Source: Aneurinibacillus soli
GTDB lineage: Bacteria > Bacillota > Bacilli > Aneurinibacillales > Aneurinibacillaceae
DNA length: 64,000 bases
Direction of reading: 5' to 3'
Assembly (NCBI RefSeq): GCF_002355375.1
Contig: NZ_AP017312.1
Location: 816,001-880,000, forward strand
A program made the position numbers and the translations under genes. The notes beneath the pieces are model-generated. The model was not told where the DNA came from. It did not search any database and was given only the letters and a program-made list of their open reading frames with translations. Every line of letters starts with the position of its first letter. The stretch's first letter is position 1. Shown piece after piece: positions 1 through 10,583 of this stretch.

Positions 1-593
1 CAGGTGCTTCTGACACACATCCAGAAGCAATCAGTAAGATGTTTGAATTAATTAAGGGATTATATCCGAATACGAAAACTGTAGGCGTGATCTACAACTC
101 AGGGGAAGCAAACTCCGTCGTGAATGTTAAGAAAGCCAAAGAGTCTATGAATGGAATGGGCATGAAGGCAATAGAAGCAAATGCTAGCAACACATCTGAA
201 GTGAAGCAGGCAGTAGAGTCTCTTGTTGGCAAGGTTGATGTGATTTATGTACCGAAAGATAACACAGCAGTATCCGCGATTAAAACAATTGTACAAGTAA
301 GTGAGAAAAATAAAATCCCGTTGTTCGTTGGTGAAACAGATTCTGTTCGTGCGGGTGGATTTGCTGGCTTCGGTATCGACTATAAAGACCATGGCTACCA
401 GTTAGGCTTAATGGCAATTAAAGTTCTGAAAGGCGAAACAAAACCAGGCGATATGCCGGTTGAGTACCCGAAAGAGCTGAAATTTGTTGTTAATAAAGAA
501 GCGGCTGCGAACGAAGGAATTGATCTGGCGAAATTCAAGCCGATTCTTGATAAATACAAAGCAACCTATGTAGAAAAAACAGAAAAGAAATAA
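1..593 (+). CDS. ABC transporter substrate-binding protein (5' partial)
   Basis: The open frame runs in from the left edge, so the start codon and signal peptide are outside the window; about 196 C-terminal residues are visible. The run ELIKGLYPNTKTVGVIYNSG and the later PLFVGETDSVRAGGFAGFGI and YQLGLMAIKVLKGETKPGDM blocks are typical of the periplasmic-binding-protein type 1 lipoproteins of the TrpX/YtrP-like (ABC substrate-binding, DUF534) family. Such proteins sit outside the membrane and hand an amino-acid-like ligand to a permease. The permease and ATPase genes are not downstream, since a terminator follows at once. The ligand cannot be told from sequence. Confidence 0.85.
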   Translation, partial: GASDTHPEAISKMFELIKGLYPNTKTVGVIYNSGEANSVVNVKKAKESMNGMGMKAIEANASNTSEVKQAVESLVGKVDVIYVPKDNTAVSAIKTIVQVSEKNKIPLFVGETDSVRAGGFAGFGIDYKDHGYQLGLMAIKVLKGETKPGDMPVEYPKELKFVVNKEAAANEGIDLAKFKPILDKYKATYVEKTEKK

Positions 594-601
594 GTATGCA
601 A

Positions 602-637
602 AAAGAGGACAGGCGATGGTGCCAGTCTTCTTTTTTC
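602..637 (+). terminator. Rho-independent terminator
   Basis: An imperfect stem (AAGAGGACAGGC pairing with GTGCCAGTCTTCTT) is followed by a T run just after the stop codon of the binding-protein gene. Confidence 0.75.
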
Positions 638-716
638 TTGGATAAAAGTTAAAATTTTGAAACAAAAAGACGATGTAGAACGTAAAAGAAATAACGAGGA
701 AGAGAGGAGGAGTCTC

Positions 717-1220
717 ATGATCACGCTGTACATGGGATGTCTGGTAGCAGGGGTTCTATTTGCGGTTGTCATGCTTTTGTTTGGGGACTGGCTAGATGGA
801 ATCGTGGACAGTCTTCATGTTATACAGCCAACTTCGTTGATAGTCGGACTGACTGTATTTGGTGGGGCCGGTGTGATGCTACTTCGCTACACGGAAATGG
901 GGAGCGAGGCCGTATGTATGGCTTCCATCCTGCTTGCTATTTTTTCAGCTTTTTTCATGTACTTTCTTTATGTACGACCGATGCAGAACGCGGAGAATTC
1001 AACCGGATTCTCGATCCAGGACCTGGCGGGACGGGTGGGAGATGTCCTCACGCCGATTCCGGCTGGTGGGTATGGTGAAGTTCTGGTGCGGTTCGGCGCG
1101 GGAAATGTTGCACATACGGCAGCTGGATTGAATGGGGAAGCCATTGAGGAAGGCGCACGTGTGTTAGTAATCGAAGCAAGAGACGGTACGTTGTATGTAA
1201 TCCACTATGATGAGATATGA
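717..1220 (+). CDS. yuaF: NfeD-family membrane protein (YuaF-like)
   Basis: A protein of 167 residues starting at the ATG preceded by GAGAGGAGG; an upstream in-frame TTG has no ribosome site. Three hydrophobic segments lie at about residues 3-21, 38-57 and 62-86. A soluble C-terminal domain (from about residue 100) has the GRVGDVLTPI...GEVLV...GARVLVI pattern of the NfeD OB-fold. It is 12 bases upstream of a flotillin gene, the same pairing as yuaF-floT in Bacillus subtilis, where the two proteins act in lipid-raft-like membrane domains. Role here is inferred from family and neighbour. Confidence 0.85.
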   Translation: MITLYMGCLVAGVLFAVVMLLFGDWLDGIVDSLHVIQPTSLIVGLTVFGGAGVMLLRYTEMGSEAVCMASILLAIFSAFFMYFLYVRPMQNAENSTGFSIQDLAGRVGDVLTPIPAGGYGEVLVRFGAGNVAHTAAGLNGEAIEEGARVLVIEARDGTLYVIHYDEI

Positions 1221-1232
1221 GGGGACGAAAAT

Positions 1233-2738
1233 ATGTCAGAGTTTTTAGTAATACCAGCAATTATCGTAGTCGTGATTCTTATGGTTGGTGTTGCATTTTG
1301 GGCGCGCTACAAGACGGTAAGCCCGGATGAAGGAATGATTGTTACAGGCTCGTTTCTCGGAAGCAAAAATGTCATGACCGATGAATCCGGGCGTAGCATT
1401 AAGATTGTGCGGGGTGGAGGGGCGTTTATTTTGCCGGTTTTTCAGCAGGCGGAGTTTATTTCGCTTCTGTCGCATAAGCTTGATATCTCAACGCCAGAAG
1501 TGTATACGGAGCAGGGGGTTCCGGTTATGGCCGATGGGGTAGCCATTATCAAAATTGGCGGTTCGATTGAAGATATCTCTACCGCAGCAGAGCAGTTCCT
1601 TGGCAAACCAATTGAGGCGTTAAAAGGCGAAGCACAGGAGGTTCTCGAAGGGCATCTGCGCTCGATTCTTGGCTCTATGACGGTAGAAGAAGTATACCGC
1701 AATCGTGACCGTTTCGCACAGGAAGTACAGGGAGTGGCGGCCAAAGATTTGCGCAAGATGGGCCTGCAAATTGTTTCCTTCACGATTAAAGATGTACGGG
1801 ATAAACATGGCTATCTCGATGCACTTGGTAAACCTCGAATTGCAGCAGTCAAGCGGGATGCGGATATTGCGGAAGCGGAAGCCGTGCGGGATTCGCGTAT
1901 CAAAAAAGCATTAGCCGAAGAAGAAGGGCAAAAGGCAGAGCTGTTGCGTGATACGAATATTGCGGAAGCCGAGAAGTCAAAAGAGTTAAAAGTAGCCGCA
2001 TTCAAGCGCGAACAGGATACGGCACGTGCTGAAGCAGATCAGGCATATTCCATTCAGGAAGCACGTGCGAAGCAGCAGGTTGTAGAAGAGCAGATGCAGG
2101 TGGAGATTGTGCGCAAAGAGCGGGAGATTGATCTCGAAGAAAAAGAGATTATCCGCCGGGAAAAGCAGTACGATTCAGAAGTAAAGAAGAAAGCGGATGC
2201 AGACCGGTATGCGGTCGAACAAGCGGCAGAAGCGGAAAAAGCCAAACAGATGCGGGAAGCCGATGCGCGTAAATATCGGATTGAAGCAGAAGCAACGGCG
2301 CTTGCCGAGCAGAAGAGGTTGGAAGGACAGGCGTTAGCCGATGCGGAACGAGCGCGTGGGACAGCGGAAGCCGAGGTCATCCGGCTGCGCGGTCTGGCGG
2401 AAGCGGAAGCGAAGGAAAAGCTTGCCGAAGCGTTCCAGAAGTTCGGCGAAGCGGCCGTGCTTGATATTATCGTGAAGATGTTGCCTGAATTAGCCGGTAA
2501 AGTAGCAGAGCCAATGAAAGGCATCGACAAGCTGACGGTAGTCGATACCGGGAACGGAGCCGGGGCGACACGGGTGAGCAATTATGTAACGTCTCTCATG
2601 GCGACAGCGCCGCAGATGGTCAAAGACGTATCGGGACTGGATCTGGGCGAGTTGATTCAGAATTTAACACGCAAAGCCCCTGTTCAGAGTGAATCAAGAG
2701 AGCTTCCAAAACCATCTGATTCATTGAATGAAGGGTAA
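1233..2738 (+). CDS. floT: Flotillin-like protein FloT
   Basis: A protein of 501 residues, normal for FloT. A membrane-inserted segment is at about residues 5-25, then an SPFH/band-7 domain (about 30-190, with the ISTPEVYTEQGVPVMADGVA stretch), then a long Ala/Glu-rich coiled coil (about 200-390, many AEAEA repeats) and a C-terminal tail with LPELAGKVAEPMKGIDKL. Flotillins scaffold functional membrane microdomains and influence membrane fluidity, signalling and sporulation in Bacillus. Start is the ATG after AGGGGAC, 12 bases past yuaF; the pair forms an operon closed by a strong terminator. Confidence 0.95.
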   Translation: MSEFLVIPAIIVVVILMVGVAFWARYKTVSPDEGMIVTGSFLGSKNVMTDESGRSIKIVRGGGAFILPVFQQAEFISLLSHKLDISTPEVYTEQGVPVMADGVAIIKIGGSIEDISTAAEQFLGKPIEALKGEAQEVLEGHLRSILGSMTVEEVYRNRDRFAQEVQGVAAKDLRKMGLQIVSFTIKDVRDKHGYLDALGKPRIAAVKRDADIAEAEAVRDSRIKKALAEEEGQKAELLRDTNIAEAEKSKELKVAAFKREQDTARAEADQAYSIQEARAKQQVVEEQMQVEIVRKEREIDLEEKEIIRREKQYDSEVKKKADADRYAVEQAAEAEKAKQMREADARKYRIEAEATALAEQKRLEGQALADAERARGTAEAEVIRLRGLAEAEAKEKLAEAFQKFGEAAVLDIIVKMLPELAGKVAEPMKGIDKLTVVDTGNGAGATRVSNYVTSLMATAPQMVKDVSGLDLGELIQNLTRKAPVQSESRELPKPSDSLNEG

Positions 2739-2744
2739 AAATAT

Positions 2745-2785
2745 AAAAGCGATGCACACTATCAGCGTGTACATCGCTTTTTTTG
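2745..2785 (+). terminator. Terminator of the yuaF-floT operon
   Basis: Stem AAAGCGATGCACAC pairing with GTGTACATCGCTTT, then TTTTTTT. Confidence 0.9.
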
Positions 2786-2805
2786 CATAGAAAAGGGTAT
2801 TTTAC

Positions 2806-2814
2806 TGATATAAT
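2806..2814 (+). promoter_or_regulatory. Extended -10 promoter for the DHH phosphoesterase gene
   Basis: TGATATAAT is a perfect extended -10 element; the best -35 candidate (TTGCAT at 2783) is 20 bases away, which is long. It is 49 bases upstream of the start codon. Confidence 0.5.
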
Positions 2815-2862
2815 GAAAGACACGGGATATATGACTGGATAGAGAGACGAAGGAGCAAACTG

Positions 2863-3924
2863 ATGAAACAAAAATCAACAACGAGCATGCAGGATTTTCT
2901 GGCGAAGGCACAGAGTAGAGGGATTAAAGTGCAGATTAGTTCGGATGCTGCGGATGAGCTATTTACAGCGGCGCAGACAGCGAAGCGCCCTCTTCGCCGC
3001 GATAAGCCGCGTGCTGTGAAGTTGTTTACCCACAATGATACGGATGGAGTAAGCTGTGGTATTCTGGCCCGGATGGCGTTTGGCGATACGGCGCATATCG
3101 ATTATTCAAATTACGATGATATTAATAACAAAGTCGCTCGTTTTTTGGACTTTCATCTGAGTAAGTATGATCTGGTTTTCATTACAGATATCTCGGTGAA
3201 TGAAGAGGTGGCCGATATTATTGAGAAAATGAGCCCGTATGCGCGGGAGAAAGTTATGCTTTTGGACCACCATCAGACGGCAGAAGGACTAAATCAATAC
3301 GACTGGGCTCAGGTTACAGTAGAGCAGAACGGGGTGCGGGAAAGTGGCACAACGCTTTTTTATCAGCATCTGATTACAGAGGGCTGGCTTGCGGATAGCC
3401 CGGAACTTGCCCGCTATGTTGAGATGGTGCGTCAGTATGATACGTGGGACTGGAAAGAAAATAACAATTTGCATGCCAAGCAGTTGAATGATCTGTTTTA
3501 TATTCTGGGGCGGGATCGTTTTGTCAGCCGATTCACAGCGGACTGCTCACCAGATTTTACGGATTCTGAAAAAATGTTATTAGAGATTGAGCAGGAAAAA
3601 ATCGAGAAGTATATCAAAGGAAAATCAAAAGACGTACAGATCCGGGATGTGAACGGCTATACAGCAGGTGTCGTATTTGCGGAGCAGTACATTTCTGAAC
3701 TGGGGAATGCGCTGGCAGAAGCGAACCCGGACGTTGATTTTGTGGCGATCATTAATATGTCGCGCGTAATTAGCTATCGAACCGTTAAAGACGAGATCAA
3801 CGTCGGCGACATCGCAGCCTTTTTCGGTGGTGGTGGTCATGCAAAAGCAGCGGGCAGCCCGGTGTCGAAAGAAATGAAGCAGGCTGCTGCCAGCCTGCTG
3901 TTTGAACAGATACAAGCCAAATAA
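2863..3924 (+). CDS. DHH-family phosphoesterase (NrnB-like oligoribonuclease)
   Basis: A protein of 353 residues. Residues 57-62 form the metal-binding HNDTDG motif, residues 135-137 the DHH triad (LLDHHQT), and near residue 322 the GGGGHAKAAG motif of the DHHA1 domain is present, so both lobes of the fold are complete. COG2404 members such as B. subtilis NrnB (YngD) degrade very short RNAs or cleave cyclic nucleotides. The exact substrate (nanoRNA, pAp or a cyclic nucleotide) cannot be read from sequence. The gene stands alone, with its own promoter-like site and terminator; ribosome site GGAG ahead of ATG. Confidence 0.85.
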   Translation: MKQKSTTSMQDFLAKAQSRGIKVQISSDAADELFTAAQTAKRPLRRDKPRAVKLFTHNDTDGVSCGILARMAFGDTAHIDYSNYDDINNKVARFLDFHLSKYDLVFITDISVNEEVADIIEKMSPYAREKVMLLDHHQTAEGLNQYDWAQVTVEQNGVRESGTTLFYQHLITEGWLADSPELARYVEMVRQYDTWDWKENNNLHAKQLNDLFYILGRDRFVSRFTADCSPDFTDSEKMLLEIEQEKIEKYIKGKSKDVQIRDVNGYTAGVVFAEQYISELGNALAEANPDVDFVAIINMSRVISYRTVKDEINVGDIAAFFGGGGHAKAAGSPVSKEMKQAAASLLFEQIQAK

Positions 3925-3926
3925 AA

Positions 3927-3970
3927 TAAAGAAAAATCCCGGCTATTGCAAAACCGGGATTTTTCTTTAT
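3927..3970. terminator. Bidirectional terminator between convergent genes
   Basis: A 15-bp stem (AAAGAAAAATCCCGG pairing with CCGGGATTTTTCTTT) with A/T runs on both sides serves the plus-strand DHH gene and the minus-strand 3D-domain gene. Confidence 0.9.
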
Positions 3971-3977
3971 ACATAAC

Positions 3978-4631
3978 TTATTCCGGGAGCTTCATCACGC
4001 GCACCTGTACATCTTTGCGTCCCCAGGCATTCGCGTCTTCTGTCGTAGCAAAGACGAGATCAATCGCGTTGCCTTTAATCGCACCACCTGTATCTTCGGC
4101 ACGGCATGTACCGTAGCCTTCTACCCACAGAACAGTGCCGAGTGGGATGTAATCCGGATCAACAGCTACGATACCGGGACGCACTTTTGTTCCGAGCTTT
4201 GTTTTACCTGGCCCGGTGTAGCCGGATGCGTTAGCTGTGAATACCATGCCTTCACGAGCCTGGCGCATTTCACTGCGGGATGTTTTCTTTTTCCTCTGAG
4301 AGAGCGCTCGTTCTTTTGCTTTGCTGGATCGGGATGCGATGGTGACAATGTCAGATGGTGTGCCATAAGCTAGGCCGAGTGAAACTAATTCTTTTGCTGA
4401 GGCTTCTCCGTTTTGCAGCGGTGTCAGAAGAAATGATGTTTCGCTCTGGTGCTGCAGTTCAGTAGAAATATGTTCTCCGGTGGATTGAGGAGCTTCAGCA
4501 AGAGAATTAACCGTGTGGATAAGTAAAAACAATGCAATGACAGGGATTCCTATAAGTAAGGGCCACCTGTTTCCCTTATGACTGTGTGGCTTTCTGAATA
4601 CGGACAACGACATGTTTTTTATCTTTTGCAT
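3978..4631 (-). CDS. 3D-domain cell-wall protein
   Basis: A protein of 217 residues if started at the ATG with AGGAGG eight bases upstream; a longer frame adds 24 residues without a ribosome site. One membrane segment (about residues 25-42, WPLLIGIPVIALFLLIHTV) anchors it or acts as a signal. The C-terminal 3D domain contains IVAVDPDYIPLGTVLWVEG and AEDTGGAIKGNAIDLVF, with the conserved aspartates of the double-psi barrel. Such domains occur in lytic transglycosylase-like proteins (YabE, YocH, YuiC) that cut or bind peptidoglycan. No LysM or G5 domain is present, so it is a short version like YuiC. Transcribed alone. Confidence 0.85.
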   Translation of the reverse strand: MQKIKNMSLSVFRKPHSHKGNRWPLLIGIPVIALFLLIHTVNSLAEAPQSTGEHISTELQHQSETSFLLTPLQNGEASAKELVSLGLAYGTPSDIVTIASRSSKAKERALSQRKKKTSRSEMRQAREGMVFTANASGYTGPGKTKLGTKVRPGIVAVDPDYIPLGTVLWVEGYGTCRAEDTGGAIKGNAIDLVFATTEDANAWGRKDVQVRVMKLPE

Positions 4632-4784
4632 GAAAACCTCCTCTTGTAAATAGTAGTGTTTTCTTATTTGGTTGATTATAACATAGATCGTGAAACTTGT
4701 CACATTTTTTCAGAAAATTTAAAAATATAATAAGGAATGATAGAAAAAACTACAGATGCATATGGATGCCCCGAATAAATAAAT

Positions 4785-4814
4785 TTGGTTGTAAAGAAGC
4801 GGATTTGCTATAAT
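4785..4814 (+). promoter_or_regulatory. Sigma-A promoter of mnmA
   Basis: TTGGTT (-35), 18-base spacer, TATAAT (-10 at 4809-4814), 54 bases upstream of the mnmA start. Confidence 0.65.
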
Positions 4815-4868
4815 GAGTGAACGAAGCAGGCTGGCTTCTGAATTATGCAAATAAGGAAGTTGATATAG

Positions 4869-5975
<1,107 letters not shown>

Positions 5976-5988
5976 TATCAATTTTATG

Positions 5989-6037
5989 AAAAAAGCTGTA
6001 CGTCTGCCGTCTGGCAGATGTACAGCTTTTTTTTTGT
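5989..6037. terminator. Bidirectional terminator (mnmA / acnA)
   Basis: The stem AAAAGCTGTACGTCTGCC pairs with GGCAGATGTACAGCTTTT with one mismatch, and A and T runs flank it on both sides of convergent genes. Confidence 0.9.
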
Positions 6038-6042
6038 GGGGA

Positions 6043-8781
6043 TTAGGAAGGTGAAGGGATCGATTCATGCGGTTCCTGGACAAGGTTGCGGAGTACCATC
6101 TGGAGAATTCCGCCGTTCCGGTAGTAATCAATCTCGACATCCGTATCGAGTCGAACCGTGCAGACAAAAGAGAACGTTGAGCCATCTGGTCGTGTTGCTT
6201 GAACTGTAATGTCCTGGCGTGGCTGTACATTATCTCCAAAATCTAAAATGGAGAATGTTTCATTGCCTTGAATGCCGACAGTCTCTGCGCTCATGTTCTC
6301 CTGGAATTGGAGTGGAAGTACACCCATGCCGACAAGATTGCTGCGGTGAATTCGTTCGTAGCTTTCTGCGATCACGGCCTTAACACCGAGCAGCAGCGTT
6401 CCCTTGGCCGCCCAGTCACGAGAACTTCCGGTTCCGTATTCTTTGCCTGCGATAATCATGAGCGGCGTGTCGGACTCCTGATACTTCATCGCAGCATCAT
6501 AAATAGACATGACTTCGCCAGTTGGCAAGTATGTCGTAACACCGCCTTCTGTTCCGGGAGCCAATAGGTTACGGATACGGATGTTGGCGAATGTACCGCG
6601 CATCATGACTTCGTGATTCCCACGACGTGAGCCGAAGGAGTTGAAGTCACGTATCTCCACGTTCTTGGATTGCAAATACAGACCCGCCGGACCGTCTGGC
6701 TTAATCGCACCCGCTGGAGAGATGTGATCGGTTGTGACGGAATTGCCGAGCAAAGCGAGTAATTTAGTATTCTGAATCGGTTTGATAGAATGAACATCAA
6801 GCGAGAAGTCTGTAAAGAAAGGCGGTGATTGAATATACGTCGATTGATCGTTCCATGTATAAATCTGCTCTTTCGGAATATCGATTTCATTCCAGCGTTT
6901 GTTAAAGGCATGGACATTATCATATTTTTCGCGATACATTTCCGGTGTAATAACGGAATCAATCACGGCCTGAACTTCAGCAGGCGACGGCCAAATATCT
7001 TTCAGATAAACCGGATTATTGCTGTCATCATGTCCGATAGGATCATTGAACAGGTCGATATCCATCGTTCCAGCAAGCGCATAAGCAACTACAAGCAGAG
7101 GGGAAGCCAGATAGTTAGCCTTGATCAGTGGATGAATACGGCCTTCAAAGTTACGGTTTCCACTTAAAACGGCCGCTACAGTCAGATCATTTTCTTGAAT
7201 GGCGCGTGACACTTCCGGGATGAGTGGACCGCTGTTGCCGATGCACGTTGTACAGCCGTAGCCAACGGTTTGGAATCCGAGCTGGTCCAAATATTGTGTC
7301 AGCTTGGCATCATCAAGATACTGGGTAACGACACGGGAGCCGGGGGCGAGGCTGGATTTCACATTCGGATTGCGGTGGAGACCTTTCTCGACAGCTTTTT
7401 TGGCCAAGAGTCCCGCGCCGAGCATAACGGACGGATTGGATGTGTTCGTACAGCTGGTGATCGCTGCGATGACAACGGAGCCGTTATGCAGTGGGGCTGC
7501 ACTACCATCCGAATACGTAACAGATACTTCCTGCTTGATTTGTTCATCAGATAGGCCGAAGCCGCCTTCTTTGATCGACTTGCGAATGGTCTTCTCAAAG
7601 TCTTCCTTCATGTTTGTCAGTTCAATACGATCCTGCGGGCGCTTCGGTCCGGCAAGCGATGGCACGACGGAGGATAGGTCAAGTGTGAGCACTTCTGAGT
7701 ACGTAAGTGAGGCGCTATCATCGCGGAACATGCCTTGTGTTTTGGCATACTCTTCTACAAGCTTGATGTGCTCTTCCGTGCGCCCTGTTGTGTGCAAGTA
7801 GCGAATGGTCTGCTCGTCAATCGGGAAAAAGCCGACTGTTGCCCCATATTCCGGCGCCATATTGGCAACAGTTGCACGGTCTTCAAGCGGCATGGTAGAC
7901 AGACCGGAACCGAAGAATTCCACGAATTTGCCGACTACGCCTTTTTTACGCAAAATGTTCGTGACAGTGAGTGCGAGATCTGTAGCGGTTGACCCTTCTG
8001 GAAGTTCGCCTGTCAGTTCGAAGCCAACGACGCGCGGGAGCAGGAAATACATAGGCTGACCGAGCATCGCCGCCTCTGCCTCGATGCCCCCAACTCCCCA
8101 GCCAAGTACGCCAAGCCCATTCGCCATTGTTGTATGAGAATCGGTACCAACAAGTGAATCAGGAAATACAGCTATGCCTTCTTCTGTCTTACGTTCGGTC
8201 ACAACGGATGCTAGATATTCGATGTTAACCTGATGCACGATGCCGACAGCTGGCGGGACTGCACGGAAGTTCGAGAAGGCCTGGGTTGCCCAGCGCAAGA
8301 ATTCATAGCGTTCCAGATTGCGTTCAAACTCGCGCTCCATGTTGTAGCCCAGTGCTGTTTCTGAACCGGCCTGATCGACCTGTACGGAATGGTCGATCAC
8401 AAGATCAACGGGAATAAGCGGATTGATTTTTTCGGCGGGCATGCCGATTTTTGCTACGGCTTGACGCATCGCAGCAAGGTCTACTACGGCAGGAACACCT
8501 GTAAAATCTTGCAGGATCACTCGGGCAGGCAGGAACGGAATCTCATGCATGTCCTCCGGTGCGGGATTCGGATTCCAGGACGCAATCCGTTTTACATGTT
8601 CATCTGTAATAGCCCTTCCATCCATATTACGCAGGACGGCTTCAAGCAAAATTTTGATCGAAACAGGCAGGTGCGAAATTGGGCCAAGACCATTTTCTTC
8701 AAGTGCTTGTAGACGGTAATATGTCTGACCGCTCGAAAGCTGTGCGCGGCACATATCACGCAAAGATTGTTTGTTCGTCAT
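6043..8781 (-). CDS. acnA: Aconitate hydratase AcnA
   Basis: A protein of 912 residues, full length for the AcnA/IRP1 type. The three [4Fe-4S] cysteines are C444 (TSCTNTS), C510 and C513 ([11 protein letters not shown]). The C-terminal swivel domain has [16 protein letters not shown]. The enzyme converts citrate to isocitrate in the TCA cycle; in B. subtilis the same protein binds RNA when the cluster is lost. Start ATG follows GGAGG. The gene is monocistronic, ending at the terminator shared with mnmA. No CcpC-type operator could be recognised with confidence. Confidence 0.97.
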   Translation of the reverse strand: MTNKQSLRDMCRAQLSSGQTYYRLQALEENGLGPISHLPVSIKILLEAVLRNMDGRAITDEHVKRIASWNPNPAPEDMHEIPFLPARVILQDFTGVPAVVDLAAMRQAVAKIGMPAEKINPLIPVDLVIDHSVQVDQAGSETALGYNMEREFERNLERYEFLRWATQAFSNFRAVPPAVGIVHQVNIEYLASVVTERKTEEGIAVFPDSLVGTDSHTTMANGLGVLGWGVGGIEAEAAMLGQPMYFLLPRVVGFELTGELPEGSTATDLALTVTNILRKKGVVGKFVEFFGSGLSTMPLEDRATVANMAPEYGATVGFFPIDEQTIRYLHTTGRTEEHIKLVEEYAKTQGMFRDDSASLTYSEVLTLDLSSVVPSLAGPKRPQDRIELTNMKEDFEKTIRKSIKEGGFGLSDEQIKQEVSVTYSDGSAAPLHNGSVVIAAITSCTNTSNPSVMLGAGLLAKKAVEKGLHRNPNVKSSLAPGSRVVTQYLDDAKLTQYLDQLGFQTVGYGCTTCIGNSGPLIPEVSRAIQENDLTVAAVLSGNRNFEGRIHPLIKANYLASPLLVVAYALAGTMDIDLFNDPIGHDDSNNPVYLKDIWPSPAEVQAVIDSVITPEMYREKYDNVHAFNKRWNEIDIPKEQIYTWNDQSTYIQSPPFFTDFSLDVHSIKPIQNTKLLALLGNSVTTDHISPAGAIKPDGPAGLYLQSKNVEIRDFNSFGSRRGNHEVMMRGTFANIRIRNLLAPGTEGGVTTYLPTGEVMSIYDAAMKYQESDTPLMIIAGKEYGTGSSRDWAAKGTLLLGVKAVIAESYERIHRSNLVGMGVLPLQFQENMSAETVGIQGNETFSILDFGDNVQPRQDITVQATRPDGSTFSFVCTVRLDTDVEIDYYRNGGILQMVLRNLVQEPHESIPSPS

Positions 8782-8940
8782 GCAATTACCTCCGTGTATC
8801 CAATTTTGTGCTGTTTTAGTATGTACGATTTCGTGTGAACTATAAGTGTGGAAAAGGAAGGGATGTATGAAATGCTTTTGCTTACTTCATCCTAAGCAAT
8901 GTACTTCTTAACTTCACGATCTCAAAGGAGGACATGTTTC

Positions 8941-9129
8941 ATGACGTATGCCCAGTATGATCCAAATGAGCAGAAACATATGGCGTTTGTTGAAGATGTG
9001 TCAGAAGGAATGGACCGTATGATGGATGAAGGGGGCGGTGTGGTAGATGAAGTAATCGCGTACCGCACACCAACTATGCGTAATGATTTGGTCGAGAAGA
9101 ATGCGGTTGATTATCAGCAAACAGAGTAG
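8941..9129 (+). CDS. Small hypothetical protein (62 aa)
   Basis: A 62-residue acidic protein starting at the ATG that follows a near-perfect AAAGGAGG (8 bases spacing); a longer in-frame start has no ribosome site. The sequence (EQKHMAFVEDVSEGMDRMMD...VVDEVIAYRTPTMRNDL) has no membrane segment, cysteine or recognisable motif, and I do not know the family. It is divergent from acnA and closed by a strong terminator, so it is an independent, probably well translated unit. Confidence 0.7.
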   Translation: MTYAQYDPNEQKHMAFVEDVSEGMDRMMDEGGGVVDEVIAYRTPTMRNDLVEKNAVDYQQTE

Positions 9130-9141
9130 CATACGTAGAAG

Positions 9142-9187
9142 AGAAGAAGTGCCATTCCGATCCATATGCGGATGGCACTTCTTTTTG
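9142..9187 (+). terminator. Terminator of the 62-aa gene
   Basis: AAGAAGTGCCATTCCG pairs with CGGATGGCACTTCTTT (one wobble), followed by a T run that overlaps the next promoter's -35. Confidence 0.85.
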
Positions 9188-9212
9188 ACGAATAAAAAAG
9201 CTGATGTATAAT
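9185..9212 (+). promoter_or_regulatory. Sigma-A promoter of ccdC
   Basis: TTGACG (9185-9190), 16-base spacer, TATAAT (9207-9212), 28 bases before the ccdC start. The -35 overlaps the T tract of the previous terminator. Confidence 0.75.
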
Positions 9213-9239
9213 AAAATTGTATAGAAAGGAGAATGTCTC

Positions 9240-9740
9240 ATGAGTGTAGCTGTACTGAGTACGATTGTAGTACTTTTCATGGCTGTAATGGCGTTTTTTA
9301 TACGAATGCGAGCGGCCAAAAAGCCGGTTTCGGCGAAAAAGATTATACTACCACCGTTCTTTATGAGTACGGGATTTATGATGTTTCTTTATCCACCTAC
9401 GCATGTACCGGTCACCTATGCGGTTGCTGCGTTTGTCTGTGGAATGATACTGTCGTATCCGTTGATCGCAACATCACGTTTTGAAGTAGTTGGCGATCAT
9501 ATATACATGAAACGGTCGAAAGCCTTTTTAGTTATTTTGCTTGGGCTGATTGCAATTCGGACGACTTTGAAATCGTACATTGGAATGTATATCAACCCAA
9601 TGGAAACAGCCGGGATCTTCTTTATCCTTGCATTCGGGATGATTGTGACATGGCGAATTGCGATGTATTTTACGTATATTCGTTTTCAACGTGACCTAAA
9701 AAATGACTATGATCTTACTATGAATCCAAGCCGCCAATGA
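9240..9740 (+). CDS. ccdC: CcdC-family membrane protein
   Basis: A protein of 166 residues with about five hydrophobic segments and the KKIILPPFFMSTGFMMFLYP stretch typical of CcdC (DUF1453). In B. subtilis ccdC is linked to ccdA, a cytochrome c maturation thiol transporter, although CcdC itself was found dispensable. Here it stands alone without ccdA or resA, so a cytochrome role is uncertain. Start ATG lies eight bases after AGGAG; an overlapping out-of-frame ATG at 9233 would code only a short shadow. Confidence 0.8.
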   Translation: MSVAVLSTIVVLFMAVMAFFIRMRAAKKPVSAKKIILPPFFMSTGFMMFLYPPTHVPVTYAVAAFVCGMILSYPLIATSRFEVVGDHIYMKRSKAFLVILLGLIAIRTTLKSYIGMYINPMETAGIFFILAFGMIVTWRIAMYFTYIRFQRDLKNDYDLTMNPSRQ

Positions 9741-9752
9741 GCGGCTTTTTTT
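9728..9752 (+). terminator. Terminator of ccdC
   Basis: AAGCCGC, six-base loop that includes the stop codon, GCGGCTT and a T run; the stem begins inside the coding region. Confidence 0.85.
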
Positions 9753-9779
9753 ATTTTTGAAATATATCTTCTATGAATA

Positions 9780-9811
9780 TTGACAAAAGACTGAAAAGTT
9801 ATTACTATAAT
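9780..9811 (+). promoter_or_regulatory. Promoter of lutR
   Basis: TTGACA at 9780-9785 is a consensus -35. Two -10 choices are possible: TACTAT (9803-9808, 17-base spacer) or TATAAT (9806-9811, 20-base spacer). Confidence 0.55.
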
Positions 9812-9824
9812 TTCATCCGATAAC

Positions 9825-9839
9825 ATCAGATGATCTGAT
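9825..9839 (+). promoter_or_regulatory. Palindromic operator-like site upstream of lutR
   Basis: ATCAGATGATCTGAT is a perfect 15-bp palindrome around a central G, lying just downstream of the lutR promoter. Two near copies occur upstream of lutP. FadR-subfamily GntR regulators bind short palindromes, so this is probably the autoregulatory site of LutR (inference). Confidence 0.6.
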
Positions 9840-9861
9840 CATGTGTAGAGGAGGCGTCTGT

Positions 9862-10563
9862 GTGAAAGCGATACCAATGATACGAGCGCGCAAAACATAT
9901 GAAGAGGTAGCGGATTATTTACGTGAGCTCATTATGTCTGGTGCATATATGCCTGGGGAGCAGTTACCTTCATTACGCGAACTGAGGGACATGCTTGGTG
10001 TGAGCCAATCGACCATTCGAGAAGCGTTGAGTTCGCTCAAAACAATGGGTCTCATCATAATCAAGCAGGGAGAAGGCACATTTGTAACACGACATAAACC
10101 GGAAGAGCTGCTGTCGGCGTTTGAAGCGATTCGTCCGGTTACTCGGCAGGATATTATTTCTATTCTTGAAGTTCGCAAAATCATTGAAAGCGGAAATGCC
10201 AAACTGGCTGCTGAACGTAGAACGGACAGCGAACTGCTGGAGATTGAGAAAGCGCTTTCGGAAATGAAGCAGGCGCTTGAGAATGGCGAACTGGGCCATG
10301 AGGCTGACTGGAAGTTTCATTACGCAGTGGCCCGTGCTTCTCATAATCATGTGCTGGAATCTGTCATGCTGTCTATTTCGGAAACGATGGAAACATCTTT
10401 GCGTACAAGCCGCATGAAGCTGTATACGCGTCGGGGAAATCCGGAGGTACTGTACCAGGAGCATGTGAGTATTTATGAGGCGATCCGTGCACAAAATGTA
10501 AACAAGGCGGAAGAAGCCATGCTGTATCATTTAGTAGGGGTGGAGAAAAAGATGCTGTCCTAG
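9862..10563 (+). CDS. lutR: FadR/GntR-family regulator of lactate utilisation (LutR-like)
   Basis: Begins at the GTG that follows AGAGGAGG (233 residues); an ATG 21 bases earlier is in frame but overlaps the ribosome site. Residues about 10-75 form the GntR winged helix (ELIMSGAYMPGEQLPSLREL, then SQSTIREALSSL and the wing GEGTFVTR). The C-terminal FCD domain (about 95-225) binds a small carboxylate in this subfamily. It lies immediately upstream of lutP and lutABC, matching B. subtilis LutR, a repressor relieved by lactate. The repeated palindromes next to both promoters support a local repressor role. Confidence 0.85.
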   Translation: MKAIPMIRARKTYEEVADYLRELIMSGAYMPGEQLPSLRELRDMLGVSQSTIREALSSLKTMGLIIIKQGEGTFVTRHKPEELLSAFEAIRPVTRQDIISILEVRKIIESGNAKLAAERRTDSELLEIEKALSEMKQALENGELGHEADWKFHYAVARASHNHVLESVMLSISETMETSLRTSRMKLYTRRGNPEVLYQEHVSIYEAIRAQNVNKAEEAMLYHLVGVEKKMLS

Positions 10564-10583
10564 CATTTTTTCACCCTATAACA

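Noticed and set aside
2054..2581. Ser/Ala-rich minus-strand open frame
   Set aside because: It is the complement of the AEAEA coiled coil of flotillin.
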